64,000 nucleotides of DNA from Acanthornis magna (GCA_036785705.1 JAWUZG010000036.1:11899501-11963500), one strand, 5' to 3'; shown: positions 24,766-38,650, counted from the first letter of the stretch. Made by a program: numbers and translations. Notes: a model not told the origin generated them from the letters alone.

Positions 24766-24819
24766 AGAATAATATCTTTGCTGAGATGAGCCAGAATAAC
24801 AGCTTTGCTGAGATAAACC
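24766..24819 (+). repeat. Imperfect 27-bp tandem duplication
   Basis: Copies at 24,766-24,792 and 24,793-24,819 agree at 23 of 27 bases and share the core CTTTGCTGAGAT. Older than the 58-bp duplication, judging by divergence. Confidence 0.75.
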
Positions 24820-25030
24820 AATATTGAACAACTTTTCCAGTGTGTCGGGCAAAACAAACTCTTGGTTCACACCATCTCTGCTATCTTTCTTGTTCTTTCT
24901 TAACTGTGCTGAAGCATATGAATAGAGATCTATTGCAAGGAAATGCCATGCTGCTTTTGTTCAAATTCTGCTACATCCCTGTTCCACTATATCTGAACAC
25001 CATTTTGTTCTAAACACTCCTGATGGGAGA

Positions 25031-25052
25031 AGAAGCAATTAAGAAGCAATTA
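25031..25052 (+). repeat. 11-bp perfect tandem duplication
   Basis: AGAAGCAATTA occurs twice in a row without mismatch. Confidence 0.8.
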
Positions 25053-27545
25053 ACTTTAAAACTTTTGTGCCATAGCATGATTGGTGTCCCCTTTTCTCCC
25101 TTCATGATAATTTCAAATACATGAAGAATTAATATTTAACTACCTTCTAAACCTTATGATGCCTATGTTGTTACTTTTATCAGATACTAGATGACACATG
25201 TTAGACTACAACAAATTGTGTGAACTCTTGCTTGGAAAAAGAAACCACTAGTTTTCTTACGGCCTCAAAGAAAAAACATATTTCATTCTGGAAGAAAAAT
25301 TAAATATGTACATATTGCTCAGCCTCAGCTGCATCACCAGGCACAAGCCCACCGCATGCCTTCTATATTTTTATTACTACTGTTTCTGTATTTTGGGAAA
25401 TGCCCAAAACAAGCACTTCCATCCCTCTCTTGGTATGGTTTTGAAGTGATGAAAGCTGACTCAGCTGACTTCTGTGCACAGGGCAAATTAACAGGACTAC
25501 ACCACAGAAACATTTTTGCTATAAATTGAATTTTAGTCACTGTGTCATATTAATAACTGCTATTTGTTATGAAGGTAAATACAAGCTTCCTGACTCCGGG
25601 AACCTCTCCAGAAAGCAGAGAATACTGAACCAAAGGGATAATAACTTCTTAATACTGCGCTAGTGCAGCTCTTCTGTCCTTTGCTGAACAAAAGAGAAAG
25701 ACATCTCAAAAAATTTTGCAGGGCATAAGAAACATTGTTCTGTGGCTAACATAAACCACGCAGAAGCATCTGACCTTCGCTGCTTTTCTTGGGTGATTTC
25801 CTTAGGTAGTCTCACAAGAATATCTTCCCTTGAAGCAGGTGGCTTGGTACCCTCTTCCCCTGCAGGTGTGGGGTTTGCAGGCACCACTAGCGAGATGAAA
25901 GTTGGGCAAAAGTGGGTGACATCTGCATCTTGTGTTGAAGGTCACTTGAAATATGAGTTCAACAAAGCAACTGTACACCTCAGGGCAGAGGGAGAGGGGG
26001 GATACATGTATCCTGCTGTGACACATCGCAAAGGTCACAAATGCCATGGCAGCATGTCATTGTCCATACACAAATATCATTGCATCATTGCATTTTAAAA
26101 TAAACATAATGAAAAAGGGTTTTTTTAAAGCAGGTCTCAAGAATCCAGCAGCACTATGCATATAAAGAGATGGGAGCAGTATGGGCAGAAATAGAGTCTG
26201 GAGAGTACATGTTTCTTGCAACCCTTGCTTTCATGCTGGCCAGTCAATCACACCACTTTCTTCACTTGGGAGTTAGTTATTGGTGGCAGAATTCTGCAGA
26301 ATTTCTGTATGTATTTACAGTTGTCATCTACATCCTTCACATCTCATTCAGACTTCTAAAATGTGCCTGGTATTGATCAGATGTCAGAATTTCCAAGGTA
26401 TTTGTCTGGCTCAACAACTTCTTACCCCCAGTTTATAGCCCTGTACTTTCATTTATTACATGGAATGATATTTGCAGCAACCTTGTATAGAAACCCTGGC
26501 CACTTCCTCCCAGTCAAATCTAGGTGCACCTTGAGGTTGAGGTTGCAGTATGCCTAAGGGAATCTGCACCACAGTTCTCATTTTGAGGGGCCAGTGGCAG
26601 GTTCCCAGGTCCCCACCCCGTCACCCTTCCTCCATTGTTACTTGGGAGCTGGGTCCAGGTGGGACAGGTCAACTTAGATGACGAGGACCACAGGATAGGA
26701 AATCCAAAGTCTCCCAGGTCCCATCATTCAGCTGATCAGGGAAACTGCAAATGGGGTCAGAGTCATGGGGCTTGGGCACCAATCTCACCTAAAAACCATT
26801 TCCCTGACATTCCCTTTTGGTGTTACGGGGCCCTGGCTCACAGCGCCTGCTGCGTGGCTGTCTTCAGACTGTGCTTCCCCTGCTTTGCTAGTGCTCTCCT
26901 TGGCTTCCCCTTCTCCTCTGTCTTGCAATTCTTTTAACAAGCCTGATGCAACTCGCACTTCTCCATGCAAGGACAAGCCACACATCTGAAGAGAAAATTG
27001 CTCCCTACAGATTTGTTTGCAGAGCCAGAGAAACAATCCTTTGCAGAAGGGATTTTTCAACACTCAGTGTGCCGATGCCAAAATGCCTCAGCAGATTCTC
27101 TCGACTTCTCTGCTGAACTAATTACTCTGCTGGAGTCTGTTCCTGTTGTTCTCAGGGAGGCAATGGAATAAACTGGGTAATGGAAGCCATAGAAGTGGCA
27201 AATGTCCTGTGTTTTATTCACCCGCTCTTCCTGCCCTAGGAAGGATGTGAGTTGATCTTGAGGGGAAAGACATCAGATCAGTTCTGTTTCTTTCTTTTTC
27301 CAAAATCAGCTGCTAAGTGAAATAACAAAGTGTGCACAGGAATATTAACAGGTCTTTGTTTTCCCTCTTCAACTCAGCAGCTGCTTAGTGTTTCAGAAAC
27401 AAAGATAAGCAATGTGACATTTGTGGCCGCTCATATGCACTGATTTGTTTTAGAGTATTGTTTCTTAGTGCTTTGAGACTGGAAAAAATCCCAAAGAATA
27501 TAAAAAATGTGAAATTGCTAGGAAGAAAAAGATATTCAAGTAAAC
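25053..27545. other. Unique non-coding sequence, nothing recognised
   Basis: Contains a 14-base perfect palindrome (AATTCTGCAGAATT) at 26,290-26,303. Plus-strand frames at 25,742-26,098, 26,635-26,937 and 26,965-27,171 are modest in length and unrecognised. The last has an acceptor-like site (ttgctccctacag) and ends in a stop, but no poly(A) signal follows closely. Confidence 0.5.
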
Positions 27546-27609
27546 AAATTGGGAGTTAAAGTTTTTCTATAAAGTGAAAATTGGGAGTTATAGTTATTCT
27601 ATAAAGTGA
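27546..27609 (+). repeat. 32-bp tandem duplication
   Basis: Copies at 27,546-27,577 and 27,578-27,609 differ at two bases. Each begins AAATTGGGAGTTA and ends CTATAAAGTGA. Confidence 0.85.
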
Positions 27610-30600
27610 CTTTGCTGACAAGAGATTTAAATCAAGATGGTCTTGGCAAGCAGGACATTGTGTCAACTGTGCAAATTTTCCTATGTTCATATACATCTCT
27701 TAATTGCAGGGTAGGATCTTTTCTCCACATTTCATAGAGAAACTGAAGGTTGAAAAGAAGCTGAGTTCTTTCAAATTGCACAACAATTAAACAAAATCTT
27801 TCAGTATTCTACATCAGGTTTTCTGCTTACATAGAACTATCTCCAACTTGACTTCCTTCTTCAAAACAGATCTTTCCTCCCCAGCCCCCTAGATAGTTTA
27901 GAAAGAGAAAAAATTAAAAATGGAGAGAGGAAAGTAAGATTATTAGATATCACATCTTCAGTTATGCTTTGGCTTTTCCAGCTTATAAATTTCTTGAAAC
28001 CCCTTATATTGTAGCTAGCATCTCTTGAACACTAATTTGTCAAACATTGTTTGTCATAGCTTCACCTCCACAAGTGAGAAAAAGGCAAATTTCTACAGAT
28101 GTGCAAGTAAAACTGCTTCCAAAATCAAATGCTTAGTGCCCTGAATTGTCACACAGAAAATGCACAGTCTCTAAATCATTTCAGTATGTATGTAGACTTA
28201 ATGGGAAATGGAAGCTGCAGGAAATCTAAGGACATCTCATCCCTGCTCCTTTCTTCCTTTTGCCCCATTTCTGTGCTCCCTCCTGATCATAGAAGTCAAT
28301 ATAAAAGTGCCCCATGCCAGCCTACTCATGTTGTGGCTGTATTCATCCAGCACTCATGCAATAAATGCCTGCATAGTTTGGATCCAAGGTGTATCACACA
28401 CACCAGACTCAGGTCTACTTTTATCTTGGAATCAGTAAGACCAATGTTTTTATCTGTCACATAACTATTTTCCCCTCACTCTGAGCTGCTGGAACTAGCG
28501 TGACCTGGAGAACAAATACAAAAAAGGAAGATTTGCTGTAGTGTTCAAAAACCAAAGAAAAGCTGATATTAATGTAACTCCTGAAGAGTACACTTGCAGG
28601 AGATTAGGCAGTTGCTGACTTCCTTGGAAATGCTTTTGTAGTTCCTGTTTCACAAATGTCCCACAGAAAATGAAATGGACTCATACTGGCCCAAGAGCCA
28701 TGGGGGACAGTGTGGCTCCCAACTGGCTTATGCTGAGCGTGGAAAGCTGTTGACAAGGAGGTAAAGTGGAGATGTTTTCAGTAATGCTGCCCTCTCAGCT
28801 ATGAAATTGCAGAGCGCCAGACCTCACTGGAGCTCCCTTGCTGGATCCTACTTAATGTGCTGGCCTAGAAACTTTCTAAGCTCTGTATAAATTCTCTGTT
28901 ACAAGAGCAAGGGTGCACAGCAGGCAATATATTTTGAGAAGAATATTGTCAAAATTTGTCAAATATTGCTTGTTTTATGAGCAAGACCATATCATTGCTT
29001 CTGGTCATCTTCTGGGCTCACATTTTACAGTACTGTCTGAAGGATGTCAGAGTAGGGCAATACTGCCTATCATTTCATATTATGCCTAGAACAAACTTAT
29101 TATTGTAAAAAAGGCCTGTGAACTCTGTGAACTGTTTTTTACAGATGTACCACATGCACAGACCTCCACAAGTCCAAGAGAGGGGAGCAGAGGAGACTGT
29201 TTACTTTGACCCAGTCTGAATGGTATGTTTTCTTAAGAAATCTCTGTATTCAAAAACTTCTGCTGTGACCGTAAAGGATATTGTGAGTACTGTATGTTTG
29301 TATTTAGGTAATGAATAGAGTTGCCCCAGTATGTGTGTGGAGAGCTCATCACTCATCCTCTCTGCTCCAAAGTGCTTCTGTGTGATTGCAGACAAGACGC
29401 AGAAGTGATTGATCCACTGCTAGGAAAATGTTGACTAAATAAGTAAAAAAAAGCCAAGCACAAACATAAAGTGTTCAGGGAGATGGCTTTATTCATATTG
29501 TATTAAGTCCATATTTTACTATATGGAGACTGTGACTTATCCACTAATGTTCTTTTCTTGGTAAAAATACCAGAAAATTAAATTACTTTCTTCTTCCCAC
29601 TTCCTTGAAAGAAATGGTAACTTTTCCTATATCACATTTCAGACATGCATAACATTTCTACCCAAATAGGCCTATAAATAACCTTTCTCATATTTGGTAT
29701 GGACCATCACCTCCTTCTAAATTTCCTTCAAATAATGATCTTACAAGCAGAAATTCTTGTGTGTTCTGGTGTACTCTGATATCAACACATGGGATGAGCA
29801 GGTACTTAAAACCAACAGACAAATACAACCTTACTACATTTACTTATTAAGCTGTTTTCTCACCTAATATATTTCTGTGGACTTAGATTGTGAGCTTGGT
29901 GGGTTTGGGCTGTTTCATGCTGCTCACTTGGCTGGGTGCATTATGGCTGAGTCCTGCAGGCGGTTCTGAAACACACAGAAAGAGAGATGGGGACAAAAGG
30001 AGTATCTGCTTCTGCTGACTGAACTTTGATGTCACATAACTCCAAGGGAAAGAATAAAGTGCTGCTGTGCTTCTATAGAGGTCCAGGCCCATAGACCAGA
30101 CAGCCACATGTCCTCTACCAGGAAGACTTCCTTCACCTGTTCTGGCTGAGAACATAATATCCCAGAACTGGAGAAGGTAGGTCCTCGGGAAATACAGAGA
30201 ATATAAATGCTTGGAGAATAATATATTTCGGGACATAGTTGTTTTATCTGACATTTTGAACGCAGATGCCATGTCTGATGCCTTTGACCTCTTAATTTGC
30301 AGCTAATCTGATGTAGTTGTATCCTTTCCTGGTGAAGAATCATTGTATCCTTTCTCAAAACAAAGGAAACTGTTTATCCCAAAAGGACAAGACAGACTGT
30401 TGTATGAAGTTGACAGGACAACTTGGTGATTCTATTAATTCACAGTCTTATGACTTTTCCTTTGCCCTTTCTATCTGCTTTAGTCTCCACGTACTGTCAT
30501 TCTTGTTAAAGTGAAGTTTTTACATTTTAGGATTTTCTAATGTGGATTGCAAAAAGTAGTTTCTACATCAAAATTTAAGTCCATGATGGAATGGTTAGGC

Positions 30601-32382
30601 TTTATACATATAAAAGCCCATGGCCTGAATCCCTAATGATTCATCCATTGTTGTACACACTTCCAAATTAGAGCTGTAAACATGAAATATAGGGAGTCAT
30701 TAGGTGATGACTAATGGAGATTAATGATTTTGCTGCTACAAGACGAGAAGACATTTTTAACATCGTCTTCTTTTCATATTGACTTTACACACTTACACCT
30801 TGTCAGCTGAAGTCATGGAATGAAGTACAAGTTGAAAATCAGTTGAAAGGTCTACTTGAGATACTGAGGTGCTTATTTCTAAGGAAATTTGAAGTGAGCA
30901 GAGAAATAACCATTAATAAATCAAATTCCAAAGAATGTCTTCAAATGCCAAGGTTAAAATAACAGAAAGCTCTATTTATGAACTTGCAGATAACCAGAAA
31001 CAACAGTGTAGAGGGGAGTTAACTGATTTTATTCATCTCAAAAGAAGGTTTAAAAGTAGATCCTAACAACTATTATTTAAATGTCAGTTCTATTTACTGA
31101 TTTGATTAAAACTTATATGAGAAGTGATTTCATAAATATGTGCGCATTCTTCTGTGACTGACATTTCACAAGGGGGCCTGGAACGGGCAATGGTTTGGGG
31201 GAATGGAATTTCTTTCCTATTGTTTAAAGGAGTAAGGGGTAGTCGAGACTTTGAGGGGGAAGCAAACCCCAGAGCTTTCAGCAGAGCATGGGGATTGCAT
31301 TTTAACTGCTGTGTGTCCTGCTCCTAAAGGCTTGCTACTGTCACGCTTCAAACAGATGGAGAGAGCTCATGCAGCGCACAAACCTTGGGATTTGCATTGT
31401 TATTTGCTCTAAGTTTCCATACAAACAAGATTTGTTTCTCCATGTGGTCAGATCCATGAAACCTCAATGTCAGTGTCAGCACCTGCCTAGGGAGTAAGGC
31501 AATATTAAGGAGGTGCTACCCATAGGACATGCAAAACAGAAGTTATGTATAGGATCTCTCTGGCAGCACCACCTTCTGAACGTGCACTGCAGAAGGTGCA
31601 GCAATGGAAAGAGCTCAGGAAAAGTCCACAAAAATTACCTTTTTGAAAATAAGAAATTAAGTAACAGAAAGGACTAAAAGGATTTTCAAGCAATGGGTAC
31701 TATAAAAATACACAGGAAATACGGGCTCAGTGACAGAGCAAACTGGTCACATCACTCGTGTTATGTTTGTACTATTTTCTCATGCTAGCTAAGGTAAAGC
31801 AAATCACTTTGCACCTAGAACAGAATACTGTATGAAGTCCAGATAATCCTTTAATCCATGAAGTCTTGGTTTTCTCCCAAAGCAGAATGAAAAACTAACT
31901 GAAGAAACTTTGAAATTTTTGATGAAATTGAGTCATTTTCTAGTCAGCCTTGCTGCCCCTAATCCCGGTGAGAGGAGCAGGCAAAATGCTTATGAATGCT
32001 ACAAAAGATTGTGTCTAGGTGATCAGAGAGCCAGGATCACCTAATGAATGTCTTGTCTGGGCTAAGTGTAAAACAAGGGAAAGTTTTAATGAAAAGCCAT
32101 CTGCATGTGCTCCTCTCCGCTTGCTTTTGATGTCTGGGTGATATGTTGCTGTATTTGAGGTGCAGGCCAAGACAGGCTGTTTTTCAAAGGCTTCAGCAGA
32201 AGACATGCATCCCATAATGAAAAGCACAGCAGATAAGGTAGCCTGGTGTTTCTGGGACTCTACCCCATTGAAGACCTTTGCGTGGAATGGACAGTTAGGA
32301 GAAACCTGTAACAGACACAGGAGAAATAGAGAGCCACTAAACATGTGAGGATGGTGCTAGGAAGCTGAAACCCACATAGATT
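27610..32382. other. Unique non-coding sequence, nothing recognised
   Basis: AT-leaning, with frame-poor stretches at 27,172-28,128 and 30,515-31,504. A faint MIR-like string (aaactgaaggttgaaaagaa) occurs near 27,740 but is too diverged to call. Several minus-strand frames (for example 29,883-30,358 and 32,015-32,344) are unrecognised. Confidence 0.5.
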
Positions 32383-33550
32383 TGAAATTGGTGAGGGAGG
32401 TGAGGGGTAACATGAAAGGCTTCTGCAGGTATTTCAGCAGTAAAAGATCTAGAGAAAACACGAGCCCACTGTTGACATGGCACGAACCTTGGACAGAAGG
32501 AACCCAGAAGAAGCCAAGGTGCTAATGGTCTTTTTCACCTGGTCTGTACAGATAAAACCTGCCTTCTTCAATCCATGAAAACAGTGGTAGATCCCAGAGC
32601 AAGGAAGATGTATGCTTATTGGAGGGCCAGGTTAGGGAACACTTACAGACCCCAGAAATTTACAAGGCATCGTGTCTGATGGGATGCTCTCAAAACTGCT
32701 GAGAGAGCTGCCCAATGTAACTGCAAGGTTTGCTTGCTTACTTTGGAAAGATCGTGATGATGGGAGTCATTCCTGTGAGATGAGAGAAAGAAAACCTCAC
32801 TTCTCTCCTTAGGAAAGGCAGGAGAGAAAATCTGGGGTAATACAGGACAGTTAGACTCACCTCAATTACTACAAAAACAATGGAGTGGATAATCCTGGAA
32901 CTGTTTCTAGTTGCATGAAGGACAAGAAGGTGATTGTGTGTAGTCAGCATGGATTTACAGGTAGGAACTCTTGTCTAATTAACCTGACAGCCTTCTGAGG
33001 TATCTAGTTTGGTGTGTGATGGGAGGACAGTGGATGTTGTTTACTGTGACTTTAGTAAGGGCTTTGGCACTTCTGTGACAGCCTCCCAGAGATGCTGAGA
33101 AAGTACAGCTGAGTAAGTTGACTGTGAAATGGACAGAAAGCTGGCTGAATTGCCAGCTTCAAATTGTTGCCCTCAGCAATACAAAATGTAACTGAGGAAC
33201 AGTCACCAGTGGGGGTGAAGCCTCAGGGAAATTTACTGAGGTGTATATATACTTGAAAAAGTGGAGTAAAGAGCATAGAGCCAGGTTCTTACCACTGGTA
33301 TCCAGGGAAAGGATGGGAGGCAATGGACACAAACTGAAATACAAGACATTCCAATTAAATATAAGAAAAAGCTCTTTTTACTCTAAGGCTAATCAAGCAT
33401 TGGAAGAAGTTGCCCAAAGAGGCTGTGGAGCCTTTATCCCTTAAAGTGTTAAAACCTGACAGGACACAGTCCTGAATTCACTCTGCTTTGAACAGGAGGG
33501 TTGCACCAGATGATCTTGAAAGGCACCTTCAGCCGTTCTATGACTTCATA
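32383..33550 (+). mobile_element. CR1 LINE fragment, copy B, old and internally deleted
   Basis: Plus-strand CR1, older and more diverged than copies A and C. Landmarks in order: 'ggtgagggaggtgaggg', 'cttctgcaggtatttcagcag', 'gtcagcatggatttacagg', then the reverse-transcriptase catalytic block at 33,030-33,068, read as VDVVYCDFSKGFG. There the first catalytic aspartate of motif A is kept, but the family's second Asp is Gly. At about 33,228 the sequence jumps from the region just before the PQGS block to the ORF2 3' end ('gagccaggttctta'), so the middle of the reverse transcriptase is missing. The tail is recognisable ('gccaatggacacaaactgaa'-type region, 'ttgcaccagatgatctt') and ends near 'ttctatgacttcat'. 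Frameshifts and stops are present. Not functional. Confidence 0.9.
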
Positions 33551-36500
33551 AAATGAGCTGAAAGCTGAACGAATAACCCTGGACAGATTCTGCTTCCCAT
33601 TCAAACTGCTTAGCACCTTTGCATCTTCCCATGTTTTAAGAAAGGGATGAAAATATTATTTCTTGAACTAGATGCAAATGATCTTGATCCCAGGAGATGG
33701 AGGATGCTGTGTAGTGAGGCATCAGGAGCATTAAGTTTTGTTCATTTAGTCTTTCTGCTGTCTACTCTACTTTAAATTCAATGGCCTTGACTCTTTCAAA
33801 GAACAGATTTTCTTTTCTTTAAAAACGGAACAGGATTTTAAATATTTCAGGTCCTATAATCTGGTGATATACATATGGAAGTGTTTTGATTCTATTACAA
33901 AGGTGGCTGCAAATGAGAGAACTAAGTAGATTATCTCAGTTTTGAAAGGAGTGTTGATTTGGTGCTTTGGTGCAGGGGAGCACTCTCAAAGCAGATGGCT
34001 AGGACTCCTCACTATGGTCCCTTGCTTAGAGGCATGAACCAGTTTCAGCTTTAGAAGTGTTGGAATATATGAACACTTTAAAGACAATAATTTTGGAGGT
34101 GGAATGAAGTCTGGATGTATTGCCTATGATTGCTCAGTAGCTTCTAAGAGTAATTTTTTTTAGGAAAATAAGCCTTTCTGCAGGTAATGAGGTCATGCTA
34201 GACGAATACCAATACAAGAAATTACAGAGGATTTTTCATGTCATTCACTAGTTTCCCAGCTTCCTAGTCTTCACTAGATGATTTCTATTAAGTCAGTTGA
34301 TAAATATCAGAATAATTCCAGAGCTTTAAAAAACTGAGAAGACACACCTGGTGACCAAACCCTGTAAATTTAAAAAGGGTTAAAATTATGAGCTGTTATT
34401 TTAAAATCTGCCTACTCCCACTTCAGTAATGCAGATCTAATGCCAAAAGATAAGGACTAAAATGTTAGATGTCTAAAAATGACATTATTTAATAATCACA
34501 CTTAGAAGAAATAATGGACACACATATTCCTCCACCTCACCCGGACTCAGAATCCCACTTTGGGACTTGCTTTTACAAATATAATCAACACATATTTAAT
34601 GCCTGTTCAATTCTCATTTGACAGATCACCAAGACATGAACAGAGAGGCTTCAAAGGTGAAAAAAGGTTGCAAAATATTCTGTTAAAAGTGGGAGAAGAA
34701 ATAAGGTGAATCACACTCACTGGGATGTTTGCAGGAAAGAAAAAAAATGTAAACCAAATACACTTTCTCTGGTTTGTCAGGACTGACTTGTCATTATGGA
34801 ACCAGTTTGGAGACAGCGTCTTTCTTTGAGGTCTATTTTTTGGAGGGTCAAGATGCTCTCGCCCGTGAGATTTCCATTCATGAGACCACCAGGCAGCAGA
34901 AAAGGACTGGTGAGGGACTTGCGTGGGCAATCTCTTAGAAAATGAAATGGTCATCCTGACCATCCTGAGTGTCCCACCCCTCAGAGAGCTGGGTGAGGAA
35001 CTGATACAAACTGACGAGGGGAAGAGTACAGAACAGCTGGATATAGTCAGAGCTTTGCCTTTAAAGACAGACAGTGGGGGGGAAAGGGCTGTGGTTGTGT
35101 CAGATGTCCAGCTTGTAGTTCTACCAGGCTTCATGTTGTACCTTCAAGCCTTCAAATGAAAATGTAAAACAGGGTAAGCCACCACCTTTTCTTCTTGCTG
35201 CTGCACTACCAACAGGTGACAATACTTAGTTTCCTCCTCCCAAATATGGCATATAGATTCCAGATTTAGTTCATGTCAGACTTGCTTGCCAATATTCCCA
35301 TGACAGCAGCTCAGCACATCTCACTCTTATAAATGGCATCACGGGGGTGGCTCTGTTATCTACTCAGCATTTTCCTCTTTTACTGCAGAGCAGAAGGTTG
35401 TGGCCACCTCTGTGGCTTTGGGATTCTGTACTTCTTCAATTTATGGCTGCCCTGGGGCTGCTCAGCATGGCAGGGTCATCCAGACCTTGCACAGCAGCAG
35501 CTGATGCAATCTTTGTTCAAAATGAAGGGTTTGAAATAGCTGTACATGAGGGGAAAGTACACTTCAATGCCCCATATAAGGCAGAGGTGCTGGATGGGTT
35601 TTATAAAGGGAGTAACGCTGTCTACCCGAGAAGGACCTATCCCACAAGACACTGGAATCTCAGGCACAAATAATTCGGGGGACTTTGTGAGCAGGGGTGC
35701 CCAGCTTTCCCATTGCATATGACAGGAGCAGCTTGTCACCCTCCCTCGTCCCTCGTGGGGAGCTCCCTCTTGCACCCCGGGCCCCTCCAGCCCCAGCAGC
35801 ATTCTCCACCACTGAAGTCAGTGAAATTGCAGGTTTTTGTCACCTCTGGGGGACCGCCAGGTACGGGAGTCAGCTGAGAATGGGGCACATTTCACACACA
35901 TCCTTTGCCCTGCTCAGCACTGCCGATCCCCTGAGAAGTGAACTGGCAGCGTGTGTCGACCTTATCTCTGCAAACAGAAAGACAGATGCAATCTGCAATT
36001 TGCAAAAGGTACAGAAAGATTTTTTAAGTACCTGCATTTTTTAAAGATATGTCCTGCATTTACTGGAATCTGTCAGCTAAGTAGGATACAGTGTGTAAGT
36101 ATACCCTGGACCCCAGAGCAGAAAGACTTCCACTTAAATTTTTTTTTAAAATTTAGCTCTTTCTGAACACTGTCAATAATAGAAAAGAATAACAATTCCC
36201 AAACTGCAGGTATCTATTTGCAAAGGGGAAAAGAAAAAAAAGGGTTGCTGGCAAAATCTTTTTTGCAACTACTGAAAATTCCAGACTAAATTGTTTGGCA
36301 AGAGGTTAGGCCATCAGTGCGCTCAAAGAAACGAGCTCTGCAATTATCACTCACCAACCACCAGCTACCAGTTGGGAACCAGTTGGAAAGGGTTTAACAT
36401 GAATATAAATGAGGAGGGAGGGATATGTGGGAACGAGATTGTGTGGCATATTTGGGGGATTTTTTTGACTTCTTTCCAGACATATTTCAGTTTACATAAA

Positions 36501-37518
36501 TATTTGAGGGTTGGATCAGACAGGATTTGCAGCACAATAGTATTAGGAATGCCTTTGCAAAAACTGTGATATGTTTTAAATTAGTCTCTGAGGAGGGGGA
36601 GGGCAAATGGGGCTTTCTCAATCTATACATTCAAGCACGATTTAATTATTACAAACCAGAATGATGGACTTCCCTGCCGGTTTCTCCTCTTTTTCTTGGT
36701 CTCCCCTCCCTCTCTGTGGTTTGATTAGAAAGTGAACTGCATTTTTTAGATGACTGACACTACCTAACATTCCTTGCAGAAACAAAGATGCGTGCCAAAG
36801 GACAGGGCTAGGCAGCGCACGTGGGATGTCACATTACAGGCGGCCTCTCGCTGACCTCTCGATTTGGCCTCAGAGGGTTAAAGCTGCCTTTTGGTGCCTG
36901 GGTGTGCTTGCTTCACCTGGAAAGTGTCCCGAGAAGGGCAGAAGAAACCACCCACAGCTCAGGCTGCTTCCCAGAGGAGCAGGCTGGAGGCCCTCCCAGG
37001 CAGTGCCTGGTGGAGACAGAGCCTGGAAGTCCGGCTGGCAAGAAGGCTTTTCTGCACTTTCAAGGACCTACATTTCCAAGTGGGCAAGAAGGTATTTGAG
37101 GAAAGGTGCTCGGAGGCAGCAGGAGGTAAAGCAAGTTACTGGGGGCAGAACGCTGCAAGGGTGAGATCAGTGACGAGAGAGTCTTGCAAAAGCAAACTAT
37201 CCATTTTTATCTTACTTTCTCTCACGGAACTCTGAACCAGCTCTTCAGAAAGCAGTAGATATATTCTGGATTTAGGCAAGAGTAAGGGAGATAACAATCT
37301 GACCCTTGTGCTTAAAAAGCTTTTTCAGAGAGTTGCCCAGGTCAGATTTCCTGCAGCTCTATACTGCCAGGATAAAACAGATTTTCAGATACCTCCTGTT
37401 GAATATGAAACACTTTCATTTAAACGTCTTTTAAATAAGAGCATGTTCACTAAATAAAAGAGAGGTGAAATGCAAGAGCCTGTTGCTGAGTAAAGCAGGA
37501 AAGGGCTTCACAGTGAGA
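33551..37518. other. Unique non-coding sequence, nothing recognised
   Basis: The 33,551-34,606 part is AT-rich and frame-poor. A 175-codon minus-strand frame at 34,607-35,134 and plus frames at 35,333-36,044 have no recognisable domains. A GC-richer patch at about 36,780-37,180 contains a CACGTG E-box near 36,819 and overlapping plus frames of 92-114 codons, unrecognised. Confidence 0.5.
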
Positions 37519-37591
37519 TTTGATTATTTACATTCAATCAAAGGAAAAGTCTGATTTGGAGTGCTCAGATTTAATCTCGGTGCAGATTAAA
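37519..37591. promoter_or_regulatory. Dense transcription-factor motif cluster (enhancer-like)
   Basis: Two inverted repeats sit side by side. TTTGATT (37,519-37,525) pairs with AATCAAA (37,536-37,542), and TTTAATCT (37,570-37,577) pairs with AGATTAAA (37,584-37,591). Within them are a forkhead-type core (TTATTTAC), a TCF/LEF-type site (ATCAAAGG) and paired TAATCT cores of the kind bound by OTX/PITX homeodomains. Motif identities come from general knowledge of these factors. Enhancer function is inference. Confidence 0.2.
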
Positions 37592-38650
37592 ATGGTTCTA
37601 TTGTGTTCTGCTGGGCTGTTTGGAAAGGTGAACTGAGGCTTTCGTAGGACTGTACCATTGCAGCGTATACATGAGATTCACATGCAATCACATCAGACAG
37701 TCACACACAAGTGCCAACCTGAGGCTTTCTGGCATAAGCTGTGCTAACAATGTCTTTCACATTTTGAATTCTACCCAGTATTGTAAATAATCTCTGAACT
37801 CTTTGTGTCTGTCTGGTCATTTCCTGAGTTTCCTGTTTCTCCTGCCTGCCTGCAAAAATCAGTTACACTGCTCCATGGCTGCAGTTATGTTTTTGGGGGA
37901 ATCTGCGGCAGGTTATTGCTAGGACACTTGATACGCCTCCTCTGCAGTGCAATTAGGCAGCGCTCCCAGCCTCCAGCAGAAATAGACTTCACAGTGAGAG
38001 CGGAGGTGCCTTGCCCTTCAGGACAACCACAAACACGTGCTGAGCTAGTGCAACAGATTTAACTCAAAAACAGAAGGACTCAGGGTTTGATTCCTAGCAA
38101 AACAGAAATGAGCTTGATTACTGCTCTTCCATGGCAATTTTGTGCACATATATGACAAAAGGGGAGGCATTGGAGCATGACAGCGTGACAATGCTGTATC
38201 ATTTAGCAGCCCAGTAAACCCAGCAGACTCTCGGGGGAGAGGAGGCTTGTTAACACTCACGTGCTAGATAGCAGATCTCTGTTTCTGATGAAATGTCTGC
38301 ACTGTGAAGTTTGTTCGGGGAAGAACAAGTTAACCCGGGGCAGTTTGTTATGATTCTTTGCACTGCTGGAAACAATGTCTGCTTTCTGAGATCAAAGCGA
38401 CAAGCTAGGAATTTTTAAGTTCTGTCCCTGGTTCAGATGGCCCTTTTCTGCCTCTCAGAGCAAGAATTCTAGGTCTCTTTTAACTTAAACAAAGGGTTTA
38501 CCTCTTTGAACCATGAGGGTCTCAGCATCCAAAACCTTGTGAGGATTGAAATATTACAAAAATGCTTTGAAAACGAAAGCAAAATAAAATGGTGTAGCAG
38601 CACCTGTGTGCTTATTGGCAGATTAAAGGCAGTCAGATACTACTGCAGAG

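Noticed and set aside
34607..35134. 175-codon minus-strand frame
   Set aside because: Ser/Pro-rich low-complexity translation without a recognisable domain.
36595..36625. G-quadruplex at a GGGGGAGGG...GGGG stretch
   Set aside because: Only three usable runs of three or more G.
38083..38100. tRNA T-loop-like string (gggtttgattcct)
   Set aside because: No cloverleaf, A-box or acceptor stem can be built around it.
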